Of a stretch of DNA of 64,000 bases, positions 27,088-34,819 are shown piece by piece. The translations under genes and the position numbers were made by a program. The stretch is taken from assembly GCF_001543895.1 (NCBI RefSeq), contig NZ_JYIJ01000014.1:1-64000 (forward strand), in the 5' to 3' direction. The notes under the pieces are model-generated. The model did no database searches and was not told the origin of the DNA. It saw only the letters and a list, made by a program, of their open reading frames with translations. This DNA is from Carbonactinospora thermoautotrophica (GTDB taxonomy: Bacteria; Actinomycetota; Actinomycetes; Streptomycetales; Carbonactinosporaceae). Every line of letters begins with the position of its first letter. The stretch's first letter is position 1.

Positions 27088-27987
27088 GTGGACGCCGACC
27101 TGGACACTCTTCTGATCGCACTCTACGTGGCCTTGGAGGATCACATCATCCCGGCCAGACGGACACGCCGGGCCGGTCCGGGCCGCCGGCCAAAGGTCAC
27201 CGATGCCGAACTGGTGTGCCTGGCCGTGGCGCAGGCGCTGCTGCGCTACCCCGATGAGCATCACTGGCTACGTGCCGCACCCGCCCGGGTCGGGCACCTG
27301 TTCCCGCGGCTGTTGTCGCAACCGGAGTACAACCGCCGGCTCCGCGCCGCCGCTGACCTGATGGAAGACGCGCTGCGGTGGCTGGCCGACCACACCCCGG
27401 CCACCGCCGAACCGCTGCGGCTGATGGACGGCACACCGGTGCCCTGCGGCGCCTCCCGGACCACCGCGAGGCGCTCGAACCTGTTCGGCTGGGCCGGCTA
27501 CGGCCACGACACCTCCCACCACCGCTTCTACTGGGGTACCAGGCTGATGCTCCTGGTCACCGCCGAGGGCACCATCACCGGGTTCGGGCTGGCCAACCCC
27601 AAGCTGGTCGGCGAACGCCAGCAGGTGCTGGGCCTGCTCGCCCGCCGCAAGAACCTGCCGTCCCCAGGCAGCACGATCGTGTGTGACAAGGGCTTCGCCG
27701 GCCGAGACTTCGCCATCGCCCTGGCCGGCAAGGCCCTGACCGTGCTCCGCCCGGCCCGCAAGGACGAACCCGACCCGGGCATCTTCCCCCACTGGCTACG
27801 CCAACGCGTCGAAGCGATCATCTGGACCTTGAAAGGCCAACTCCACCTCGAACACCACGGCGGGCGCATCCCCACCGGCCTGTGGGCCCGCATCGTGCAG
27901 CGTCTGCTCGCCCTCAACGCCGCGATCTGGCACAACCACCACAACGGACAACCCACCCTGCGGTCACTGATCGCCTACGACTCTTAA
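27088..27987 (+). CDS. IS982-family transposase
   Basis: 299 residues. DDE motifs: LRLMDGTPVPC (first Asp near residue 114), STIVCDKGFAGRDFA (second Asp, near 197) and VEAIIWTLKGQLHLEHHGGR (Glu). The N-terminal part with RRPKVTDAELVCLAVAQALL is typical of IS982. GTG start at 27088. Full length, probably still active, though its element is interrupted downstream by an IS110. Confidence 0.85.
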   Translation: MDADLDTLLIALYVALEDHIIPARRTRRAGPGRRPKVTDAELVCLAVAQALLRYPDEHHWLRAAPARVGHLFPRLLSQPEYNRRLRAAADLMEDALRWLADHTPATAEPLRLMDGTPVPCGASRTTARRSNLFGWAGYGHDTSHHRFYWGTRLMLLVTAEGTITGFGLANPKLVGERQQVLGLLARRKNLPSPGSTIVCDKGFAGRDFAIALAGKALTVLRPARKDEPDPGIFPHWLRQRVEAIIWTLKGQLHLEHHGGRIPTGLWARIVQRLLALNAAIWHNHHNGQPTLRSLIAYDS

Positions 27988-27995
27988 TAACGTTG

Positions 27996-29186
27996 TCAAG
28001 CCGCTGCGGGCGCCGGTGGTGTGGTCTGGTAGCAACGCCCGTCGCGGAGCAGGGCCCACAGGACGTTGACCCGTCTGCGGGCCAGGGCGAGCACGGCCTG
28101 GGTGTGACGTTTACCCTCAGCGCGCTTGCGATCGTAGAAGGCGCGGGAGGCCGGGCAGCAGCGGATGCTGATCAGCGCGGAGGTGTAGAAGACCCGCTGC
28201 AGGCTGCGGCTGTATCGCTTGGGCCGGTGCAGGTTCCCGGTGCGTTTGCCTGAGTCGCGGGGGACGGGGGCCACGCCGGCGAGGCTGGCCAGGTGGTCAG
28301 CGGAGTCGAAGACGGCCAGGTCGCCGCCGGTGGCGGCGAGGAACTCCGCCCCCAGCAGGACACCGATGCCGGGCAGGCTGCTGATCACTTCGGCGTGGTG
28401 ATGCCGGCGGAACCGCTCCTCGATGAGTGCGTCGATCTCGGCGATCTGCTCATCGAGGTCCATCACCTCCCTCGCGAGCCGGGCCACCAGGCGGGCCGTC
28501 AGCTTCTCTCCGGGCAAGGTGATGTGCTGGGCATGCGCGGCCTCCACCACGCGGTCGGCCAGGTCCGCGGCACCGCGGACCTTCCGGTTCCGCAGCCAGG
28601 CCTCCAACCGCTTTCTGCCGGTGCGACGGATCACAGCTGGGGTCTGGTAACCGGTCAACAGCACCAGCGGACCTCGATTGGTCAGGTCCAGGACGCGTTC
28701 CAGCCCCGGGAAGACGGCAACAAGCTGAACACGCAGCCGGTTGACGATGCGGGTGCGGTCCGCGACCAGGTCAGCCCGCCACGCGGTGAGCAGCCGCAGC
28801 TCAACGACCAGCTCATCATCGGCGCGCACCGCGTGCAGGTCCCGGCGCATGCGGGCGGTGTCGGCGATGACATAGGCGTCCTTGGCGTCGGTCTTGCCCT
28901 CGCCACGGTAGGAACCGGCGACCCGGTTCACGGCCATGCCAGGCACGTAGACGACACGCTGGTTGTGATCGAACAGCAGGGCCAGCAGCAGCGCGGCCTC
29001 ACTACTGGTGAGATCGACCGCCCAGGTGACTTCCTCTGCCAGCGCCAGCACCTCAGCGAGCAGATCCAGCAGCGCCGGCTCCTCGTTAGGCACTCGCCGG
29101 GACAGCAGCCGCGTCCCTTCGGCGTCGACCACCACCGCGTGATGATGGCCCTTCCCGATGTCCACGCCGGCCCACACCCGCTCCAC
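27996..29186 (-). CDS. IS110-family transposase (DEDD), copy A
   Basis: 396 residues from the GTG at 29186. The N-terminal RuvC-like DEDD domain has VWAGVDIGKGHHHAVVV and GKTDAKDAYVIAD. The C-terminal Tnp_20 domain has SSLPGIGVLLGAEFLAATGG and PASRAFYDRKRAEGKRHTQA, with the Ser nucleophile. The open frame is intact. This type of recombinase uses a bridge RNA to pick its target, expected from the adjacent non-coding left end. Confidence 0.85.
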   Translation of the reverse strand: MERVWAGVDIGKGHHHAVVVDAEGTRLLSRRVPNEEPALLDLLAEVLALAEEVTWAVDLTSSEAALLLALLFDHNQRVVYVPGMAVNRVAGSYRGEGKTDAKDAYVIADTARMRRDLHAVRADDELVVELRLLTAWRADLVADRTRIVNRLRVQLVAVFPGLERVLDLTNRGPLVLLTGYQTPAVIRRTGRKRLEAWLRNRKVRGAADLADRVVEAAHAQHITLPGEKLTARLVARLAREVMDLDEQIAEIDALIEERFRRHHHAEVISSLPGIGVLLGAEFLAATGGDLAVFDSADHLASLAGVAPVPRDSGKRTGNLHRPKRYSRSLQRVFYTSALISIRCCPASRAFYDRKRAEGKRHTQAVLALARRRVNVLWALLRDGRCYQTTPPAPAAA

Positions 29187-29420
29187 CCGTCCCCTCCCAG
29201 TCCGTGATCCACCTGCCCCACGCACGACCTCGCCGTCAGGTCCCTACACAGCGATCAACCCGCAACTCTCAATCAGCGGCCGGGCCGTGGCGAAGAGCCG
29301 GGCGGCCAGCCGTAGGAAGCCATGGACGGCAGACCACTAAAAGCCACACCCGGCACTTCCAGGGCGCCCGAACCTGACGACTGGCCCGGACAGACCAAAA
29401 AGTAGGGACCACTGACCAAG
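29187..29420 (-). ncRNA. Candidate bridge RNA region of IS110 copy A
   Basis: A 230-bp non-coding stretch upstream of the transposase, the place of the bridge RNA in IS110-group elements. It shares CCTACACAGCGATC and a following TCAGCGGCC-like segment with the other IS110 copies, while the rest varies. The RNA strand should be the transposase strand. Position and strand are inferred from family knowledge; the RNA fold was not computed. Confidence 0.4.
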
Positions 29421-29454
29421 GCCCTGACCAGCCCACAAATTCACATCAACGATC

Positions 29455-30672
29455 TAGTGCTGTGTTCCTCAAAGATCATGTATTTTGATCGTTGATCTTG
29501 TTGGGTGGGTTGCAGGGGCGTGGGTTCTGCCCAGGAGGCTGGTCGCGCGGCCGCCGCGGGATGCGGTGGAGGAGCGCACGGTGCGGAAGCTGGCGGGTGC
29601 TCGGCACGCGCCGGGGGACTGGATCCAGCGGGCCCGGATGGTGGTGGCCAGCTGGGAGGGCCAGACCACGCTGATCGCGGCGGAGCTGGGGTGTCACCCG
29701 CAGACGGTGCGCGAGCGGCTGCACCGGTTGGAACGCCGAGGGCGTGGACGGGCTGGGGGATCGCCCGGGCCCGGGGCGGCGACCGCGGCTGACCGAGGCC
29801 GAGCGCGGCCGGATCGTGGCCCTGGTCGGCACGCCCCCGCCCGGCCGGCTGGTGCGTGGGTCGGACGGCACGCTCGCGCCGGCGGCTGAGGGCGGGCCGG
29901 TGCACTGGACGCTGGACACCCGCACCGCGGCGGCAGGCGCCGAGGGCATCGTCGTGGGTCGCAGCCAGGTGCGCCGGATCCTGCTCGCCGAAGGAGTGCG
30001 GTGGCGGCGGACCCGCTCGTGGACGACGAGCCGGGATCCGCAGTTCGCCCCACAAGAACCCGCATCGTCGGCCTGGACACCCGCCCGCCGGAGAACGCGA
30101 CGGTGGTCTGCGCCGACGAGCTCGGCCCGGTAACCCCGCGCACGTTCGGTCCCGCGCCGGGCTGGTCGGTCGACGGACATCGGATCAAGGCGCCCTTGGA
30201 GTGCTCCCGAGGCTCGGACAAGACCTGGGGCTTGCGGGGCGCTGCGGGTGCGTGATGGCGAAGCGGTCACGATGACCGCCTCCTCGCGGAACAGCGTCAA
30301 CTACCAGCGGTTTGGGGAGCTGGTCGAGCGGGCCAATCCCACCGGCGACATCTGGGTGATCATCGACAATCTCTCCAGTCACCACAGCGTTTCCACCCGC
30401 GCGTGGCTGGCCGACCGTCCCCGGATCAAGCACGCGTTCATCCCCGTCGGCGCGTGCTGGCTCAACCTGCAGGAGGCTTGGTGGCGGATCTTCCGCCGCG
30501 AGGCCCTGGCCGGGCAGACGTTCGCCGACGCCGCCGAGATCAGGCAGGCCACCGTCCACGCCACCGCCGCCCTCAATCGCCGGGCCAGGCCCTGGATCTG
30601 GGGACGCCCACCCCCGCCACCCCGACATCGGCGACGCCGCTTCGTGTACTGCCTTTGAGGAACACAGCACTA
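29455..30672 (+). mobile_element. IS630-family element in a TA target
   Basis: Ends: GTGCTGTGTTCCTCAAAG at 29457-29474 and its perfect 18-bp complement at 30653-30670, flanked on both sides by TA (29455-29456 and 30671-30672), the classic IS630/Tc1 target duplication. The element landed in the outermost bases of the IS982 right end, next to the IS701 end that begins at 30673. Confidence 0.85.
29485..30658 (+). pseudogene. IS630 transposase, split over several frames
   Basis: The N-terminal frame (from 29485) carries a helix-turn-helix: QTTLIAAELGCHPQTVRERL. Near 29740 the frame changes to GVDGLGDRPGPGRRPRLTEA; then another, RIVGLDTRPPENATVVCADE (first DDE Asp context, near 30070-30115); then, from 30248, WVIIDNLSSHHS (second Asp), HAFIPVGACWLNLQEAWW (Glu), stop 30658. 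All pieces are collinear with IS630 transposases. At least three frameshifts make it a pseudogene. Confidence 0.85.
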
Positions 30673-30800
30673 GTACTCCAGCAGCAGTTGGTGATGTTTG
30701 AGTCTGCGCTGGTAGTGGCTGGTGCTGGCGTGGGCTTGGTGTTGTCTGCGCCAGCGTGACCAGGCCAGGGCGTGCTCGCCCAAGAACTGGCGCATCCCGC
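30673..30800 (-). repeat. IS701 terminal remnant
   Basis: From 30684 (CAGTTGGTGATGTTTGAG) about 90 bp closely match the left end of the IS701 at 5025-5120, with the terminus CTAGTACTCCAGC at 30670. The complement reads the transposase tail (CHYQRR-type residues). Only the C-terminal end remains. Nothing else is assigned up to the SARP gene. Confidence 0.7.
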
Positions 30801-31074
30801 GAGGCCGGCCGCGGACCCGCCCGCATCAGCACCCTTGGGCCGTGCTGACCCTTCACCCGCAACCCGAGGCCGGGAAACGCTCAATGATCTTCAACACCCA
30901 TTCGGGTATCGGGTATATGTCGTGCTGTGCCGAGCATTTTCGAAGAATTTCCGCACGAGGCTTCACACGGTTTGGAGAAAGACGTCCACGGGTTCCGCGC
31001 GCATGCGCGACAACGCATGGACGTACGAAAGTGCTGACGCGTTTTCCCGAACGGGCACCGGGACGTGGCCGGAT
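30801..31074. other. No recognised gene before the SARP gene end
   Basis: Several overlapping ORFs exist on the plus strand, none with a family signature. The stretch around 30880-31020 has a mixed, less GC-rich composition. It lies after the end of the SARP gene (minus strand) and is probably decayed IS flank. Confidence 0.3.
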
Positions 31075-31902
31075 TTACGGTGTTACATCCTGCAATCGCT
31101 TCTGTCCGGTGCGCACATCGACGTCACCTAAGTCGAAGTCGTGCAGGAGCCTGCGCGTGAGCGGGCTGGGTGCGACCCCCAACTCCGCGCCCAGGATGCT
31201 CGCGCACTCCTCGTACTGCCGGCGTGCTTCACAGAGATTCCCCTGGGCGAGGTGCACGCTGATCATCACCCGGTGCGCGCTCTCGCGCAGCGGGTCGCTG
31301 CCCAGAGCAGCGAGCGCCGCCTCGAGCGCGGCGCCGAAACGTCGTTGCGCCGTCAGGCGTTGCGCGAGAACCTCCAGGGCGTGCAGCCGCAACTGCCGCA
31401 GCCGCTCGCGCTCGAAGACGATCCACTCGTCGTCCCAGCCCGGCATGAGCTCGGCGTCCCGGAGCAGGAGCGGGAAATCCGCGGGTACCCGCTCCTCATC
31501 GGGGAGCAGGATCTCGTGCGCGACGCGCATCACGTCGTGTACGTCCACCCAGACCGACTCCGCCAGGGACAGGATGCCCGGACGCGTCTCGATCAGCCCG
31601 GGGTGATCCCGTTGCAGGCGCCACACCGCGGTCCTCAGGCGCCCCTGGGCGTGTGCCTCGGTGGCTTCCGGCCAGAGCGTGCCGGCGATCTTGGCGCGTG
31701 TCGTAGGCCCACGCAGGGCCAGGAACGTAACGATCCGCCAGACACTGGCCGGCAGTGGCGTAGGAACGTACGTGCCTAACGAGAAGCCGTCGAGCAAGGT
31801 CAGTCGAAGTGTCCCCGTCCCCCGCTCACCGGTAGATCCTTCGCCGGCCCGAGCGGGTAGCCTGTCGGACCACGACTCAAGATCTCCTATATACCGCTCC
31901 AC
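31075..31902 (-). CDS. SARP-family cluster regulator (BTAD domain)
   Basis: 275 residues. The N-terminal OmpR-like winged helix (LRLTLLDGFSLGTYVPT, LALRGPTTRAKIAGTLWPEATEAHAQGRL, near residues 32-90) precedes a bacterial transcriptional activation domain of helical repeats (ALEVLAQRLTAQRRFGAAL, SAHRVMISVHLAQGNLCEAR, YEECASILGAELGVAPSP). This is the pathway-specific activator type of aromatic polyketide clusters. The GTG at 31902 has AGGGGGACAT upstream. Divergent to the biosynthetic operon, which it probably activates. Confidence 0.88.
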   Translation of the reverse strand: MERYIGDLESWSDRLPARAGEGSTGERGTGTLRLTLLDGFSLGTYVPTPLPASVWRIVTFLALRGPTTRAKIAGTLWPEATEAHAQGRLRTAVWRLQRDHPGLIETRPGILSLAESVWVDVHDVMRVAHEILLPDEERVPADFPLLLRDAELMPGWDDEWIVFERERLRQLRLHALEVLAQRLTAQRRFGAALEAALAALGSDPLRESAHRVMISVHLAQGNLCEARRQYEECASILGAELGVAPSPLTRRLLHDFDLGDVDVRTGQKRLQDVTP

Positions 31903-32163
31903 ATGTCCCCCCTAGCGGTCAAGTTCCCCTGAGCCAAAGGTTTGAGTAATTCCATTCGCCTGTCAATACCTAGGTCACTGGGTCACTCGTGTTACTCAGT
32001 TTTACCAATGAGTGGCGCTCGCGAACCTACAGGGAGAAAACGACATTTCAGGACGCGTTCGGAGATTGATTTGCTCTGTGACGCAGCGGTGACGCCGCGG
32101 TGATCCGATGAGCTGTATCACCTTGGATCGGCAGGGCATTCGAATGATCGAACGGGAGTCGTC
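31903..32163. promoter_or_regulatory. Divergent promoter region with GTCACT repeats
   Basis: The 261 bp between the SARP and the SchA/CurD gene contain GTCACT at 31975-31980 and again at 31983-31988, then GTTACTCAG at 31992-32000: short, closely spaced direct repeats of the kind SARP proteins bind. The ATG of the next gene (32164) has GAACGGGAGTCGTC upstream. A promoter -10 was not fixed. Confidence 0.4.
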
Positions 32164-32532
32164 ATGCCGCAATTCGCTGCTGTTACCTGGAAGGTCAAGC
32201 CCGGATATGAGGCGGAACTCGCCGAGTTGTTCGCCAATTACAAGCGCCCTGACTCCTTCATTGTGCGCGACGCCCAGGGAGCCGAGGTCGGCAAGGTCAT
32301 GGCCACCGCGGTGTTCATGAAGGACGACACGATTGTGCGCGTGATCCAGTTCGAGGGCCCGCTGGACGAGGTGCTCCGGCACATGTCCCGCCAGCAGGGG
32401 GTCCGCGAGCTAGAGGACGCGGTGGACAAGTACCTCGTCGAGCCGCGCGACACCACTTCGCCCGAGGGCTTCAGGCAGTTCTTCCAGCGCAGCAGCATGC
32501 GCTGCCTGGTCCAGCGGTTCGCGGACGTGTAG
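32164..32532 (+). CDS. SchA/CurD-like polyketide biosynthesis protein
   Basis: 122 residues. A ferredoxin-like alpha/beta start (QFAAVTWKVKPGYEAELAEL) and DDTIVRVIQFEGPLDEVLRH, SRQQGVRELEDAVDKYL, SMRCLVQRFADV match the SchA/CurD family of spore-pigment and pentangular clusters (WhiE-ORFI relatives). The reported role is in folding or oxygenation of the polyketide, not settled. First gene of the large operon; a short gap of 8 bp leads to the next gene. Confidence 0.8.
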   Translation: MPQFAAVTWKVKPGYEAELAELFANYKRPDSFIVRDAQGAEVGKVMATAVFMKDDTIVRVIQFEGPLDEVLRHMSRQQGVRELEDAVDKYLVEPRDTTSPEGFRQFFQRSSMRCLVQRFADV

Positions 32533-32540
32533 GCCCAGCC

Positions 32541-33434
32541 ATGACGACCGAACTCGCTTTCCTCGGCCTCGGGGGGATGGGGGCCGGGATGGCCCACCGG
32601 TTGGCCGAGCAGGGCTTCGCGCTCACTGTCTACAACCGGACACCGAGCAAGGCGCAGCCGCTCGTCGCCGCCGGCGCGACGGCCGCGGCGACACCGGCGG
32701 AAGCGGCCGAGAAGGCTGACGCGGTCCTGCTCAGCCTGAGCGACGAGGCCGCTGTGGACGCTGTGCTGTTCGAGGCGGGGGGTGTCCAAGAGACGCTGCG
32801 CCCTAAGACACTCGTGATCGACACCTCGACCGTGTCCCCGGCGTACTCCCGTCAGGTCACGCAGCGACTCGCCGCTCTCGGTGCCCGTCGCGTGGAGGCA
32901 TGCGTCCTCGGCAACCCGCACCAGGCCCGCGCGGGCGAGCTGCGCGTGCTGGCAGCAGGCGACGCCGATGCGGTCGACGCGGCGATGCCGGTGCTTGAGG
33001 TACTGGGCAAGCAGGTTGTACGCCTGGGCCCGGTGGGGACAGCGGCCACGACGAAGTTGGCCTTCAACAGCCTCTTGGCCGCCCAGGTGGCGGCCCTGGC
33101 CGAGGCCGTGCAACTTGGCGTGCAGGCCGGACTGGACCGGGACATGCTGCTCGCCGCCATGGCGGGCAGCGGGTTCAGCTCCCCGGTCCTGGCGTTCCGG
33201 GCCGGCCTTATGCGCGAGCGCCGGTACGAGCCGGCCGCCTTCCGGGCCCGGCTCATGGACAAGGACCTGCGGCTCGTCCTCGCCGAGGCCGCACGCCTGG
33301 GCGTGGGGATGCCGGTCGCTGAAGCGGTGGCCCGGTGGTACGGGAGCGTGGTCGAGGCCGGGGACGGCGACCGCGACGCTGCGGTGATCGTCGAGCGGCC
33401 TGCGCCGGCAAACCCTGGAGGTGCGGCGCCGTGA
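32541..33434 (+). CDS. NAD(P)-dependent beta-hydroxyacid dehydrogenase-like protein
   Basis: 297 residues. The N-terminal Rossmann site FLGLGGMGAGMAHRLAEQG, with LTVYNRTPSKAQPLV (Asn-Arg as in NADP users), is followed by VIDTSTVSPAYSRQ and the substrate region GTAATTKLAFNSLLAAQ, whose Lys is the catalytic residue of the 3-hydroxyisobutyrate dehydrogenase family. It reduces or oxidises an acid or imine substrate. Such an enzyme is not a standard part of type II PKS loci. It overlaps the next gene by GTGA. Confidence 0.85.
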   Translation: MTTELAFLGLGGMGAGMAHRLAEQGFALTVYNRTPSKAQPLVAAGATAAATPAEAAEKADAVLLSLSDEAAVDAVLFEAGGVQETLRPKTLVIDTSTVSPAYSRQVTQRLAALGARRVEACVLGNPHQARAGELRVLAAGDADAVDAAMPVLEVLGKQVVRLGPVGTAATTKLAFNSLLAAQVAALAEAVQLGVQAGLDRDMLLAAMAGSGFSSPVLAFRAGLMRERRYEPAAFRARLMDKDLRLVLAEAARLGVGMPVAEAVARWYGSVVEAGDGDRDAAVIVERPAPANPGGAAP

Positions 33435-34465
33435 CCGTCGTCGACGTCCACGCCCACCTGGTCCACCCCGACACCGTACGGCGCTTCCCGGTGCCTCCGG
33501 TGCTGGGTGACGTCGCCGGCCTCGTCGAAGCCAAAGCAGCGGCCGGCATCGACCTCACCATCGTCGGTAGCCCCAATGGGGCTGGCACGATGGTCCCGGT
33601 GCCGGGTGGAGGTAACTATCACCAGCCGCTGGACCGGCTGTGCGCGTTCCACGACTGGCTCGGCCAGGTTGTCGCCGACCATCGGGACCGGCTGCGCGCC
33701 TACGTGTACTGCGATCCCTTCGGTGATGCGCGAATGCTGGAGGCAGCCGCGCAGTACCTGGCGACAGAGGAGTTCGTCGGGATCATCACCAATCCGACGC
33801 TGCGGGGGGAGTATCTCGACTCGCCGCGGGCGGACGACTTCTTCGCCCTCGTCGCGGAGCTCGGCGTGCCGGTCATGATCCACTCCGGTGCGGAGCCCGC
33901 CTGCTGCGCCGGCATCGGCGACTACGGCCTGGTCGAGATGGTAGGCCGGTACTGCGACGTCACTCTCGGGCTCGCCGCCATCGTGCTGTCTGGACGGCTC
34001 GAACAACACCCCGATATCCCAATCATTGGCACGGCCAGCGGTGGCGCGCTCAACCTGCTGGCCGGGCGCCTCGACCTGGCCTGGCGACCGCGCCACTGGG
34101 GGCCGGCCGCCACCGGCGGTGAGGACGGCAGGCCCGGACAGCTGGACCGAGCGCCCCACCGGAGCAGGACCAAAGCGCCGCCGAGCGAGCTGGTACGACG
34201 CCTGTACGTGGACACCAGCCTCGACGGGCGGCATGCGCACCTGGTCAACCTCGAGGTGTTCGGTCCGGACCGAATGCTGTTCGGCACCGACTGGCCGCCT
34301 GTGCCTGTGGATCACGCGGCCAAGATCCGCATGGTGGAGGAGCTACCGGTCGCCGACGCCGAGCGGCAGGCGATCCTTGGCGGTACGGCGCTGCGCCTGT
34401 TCGGCCTGGAGGAGCCCGGCGGTCCGGCCGTCCTCGCGGCCCAGGCAGAGGGGAGCCAGCCGTGA
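33431..34465 (+). CDS. Amidohydrolase-2/ACMSD-like family protein
   Basis: 344 residues. The metal site begins VDVHAHLVHPDTVRRFP (HxH at about residues 5 and 7), continues with VPVMIHSGAEPACC (His) and ends FGTDWPPVPVDHAA (Asp). The fold is that of aminocarboxymuconate decarboxylase and aromatic acid decarboxylases (gamma-resorcylate, 5-carboxyvanillate). The GTG start is chosen because the ORF upstream is Arg-rich and the overlap with the previous stop is GTGA. In a polyketide cluster a decarboxylase would fit removal of the terminal carboxylate. Inference only. Confidence 0.82.
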   Translation: MTVVDVHAHLVHPDTVRRFPVPPVLGDVAGLVEAKAAAGIDLTIVGSPNGAGTMVPVPGGGNYHQPLDRLCAFHDWLGQVVADHRDRLRAYVYCDPFGDARMLEAAAQYLATEEFVGIITNPTLRGEYLDSPRADDFFALVAELGVPVMIHSGAEPACCAGIGDYGLVEMVGRYCDVTLGLAAIVLSGRLEQHPDIPIIGTASGGALNLLAGRLDLAWRPRHWGPAATGGEDGRPGQLDRAPHRSRTKAPPSELVRRLYVDTSLDGRHAHLVNLEVFGPDRMLFGTDWPPVPVDHAAKIRMVEELPVADAERQAILGGTALRLFGLEEPGGPAVLAAQAEGSQP

Positions 34466-34788
34466 GCCACCGCACCTTGATCGTCGCCCGGATGGACCCG
34501 GCGGACGCCGAGCGGGTCGCAGACATCTTCGCCGAGTCCGACGCCGGTACCCTGCCGCGGCGCATCGGGGTCACCCGGCGCAGCCTATTCAGCTTCCACG
34601 GCCTGTACTTCCACCTCATCGAGGCGGAGCGCGACATCGGGCCGGCACTGGCGGTGCACCGGGACGACCCCGACTTCCTCGACATCAACCGCCGCCTCAG
34701 CGCGTACATCACCGCATACGACCCGCAGACCTGGCGCGGTCCACGCGACGCCATGGCCCGTGAGTTCTACACCTGGCAGGCCTCCTGA
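34462..34788 (+). CDS. TcmI-family type II polyketide cyclase
   Basis: 108 residues, the usual TcmI length. It has TLIVARMDPADAERVADIF, PRRIGVTRRSLFSFHGLYFH and DINRRLSAYITAYDPQTW. These dimeric alpha/beta barrel proteins close the later rings of tetracenomycin-type polyketides. The GTG start overlaps the amidohydrolase stop by GTGA. The gene lies with other cyclase-type genes. Confidence 0.9.
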   Translation: MSHRTLIVARMDPADAERVADIFAESDAGTLPRRIGVTRRSLFSFHGLYFHLIEAERDIGPALAVHRDDPDFLDINRRLSAYITAYDPQTWRGPRDAMAREFYTWQAS

Positions 34789-34819
34789 CCGGCGGCCACC
34801 ACGATCCAGGGGGGACGCG

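Larger units (their letters stand above)
27992..29420 (-). mobile_element. IS110-family element, copy A
   Basis: The right end TTGTCAAGCCGC is shared with the IS110 copies near 44641 and 41774. The left part (29187-29420) is non-coding and contains CCTACACAGCGATC, also conserved in the two other copies (CCTACACAGCGATC near 45900, CCTACATAGCGATA near 42053). IS110 elements make no clear inverted repeats, so the ends are approximate. Confidence 0.7.
26971..29456 (+). mobile_element. IS982-like element interrupted by an IS110
   Basis: The terminal inverted repeats are 26971-26991 (CTAGATGGTTGATGTGAATTT) and, in complement, 29436-29456 with one mismatch in 21. The IS982 transposase (27088-27987) ends just before an IS110 element that occupies most of the rest. 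So the IS110 sits inside the IS982 between its transposase stop and its right end. The size without the IS110 would be about 1.1 kb, normal for IS982. Confidence 0.75.
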
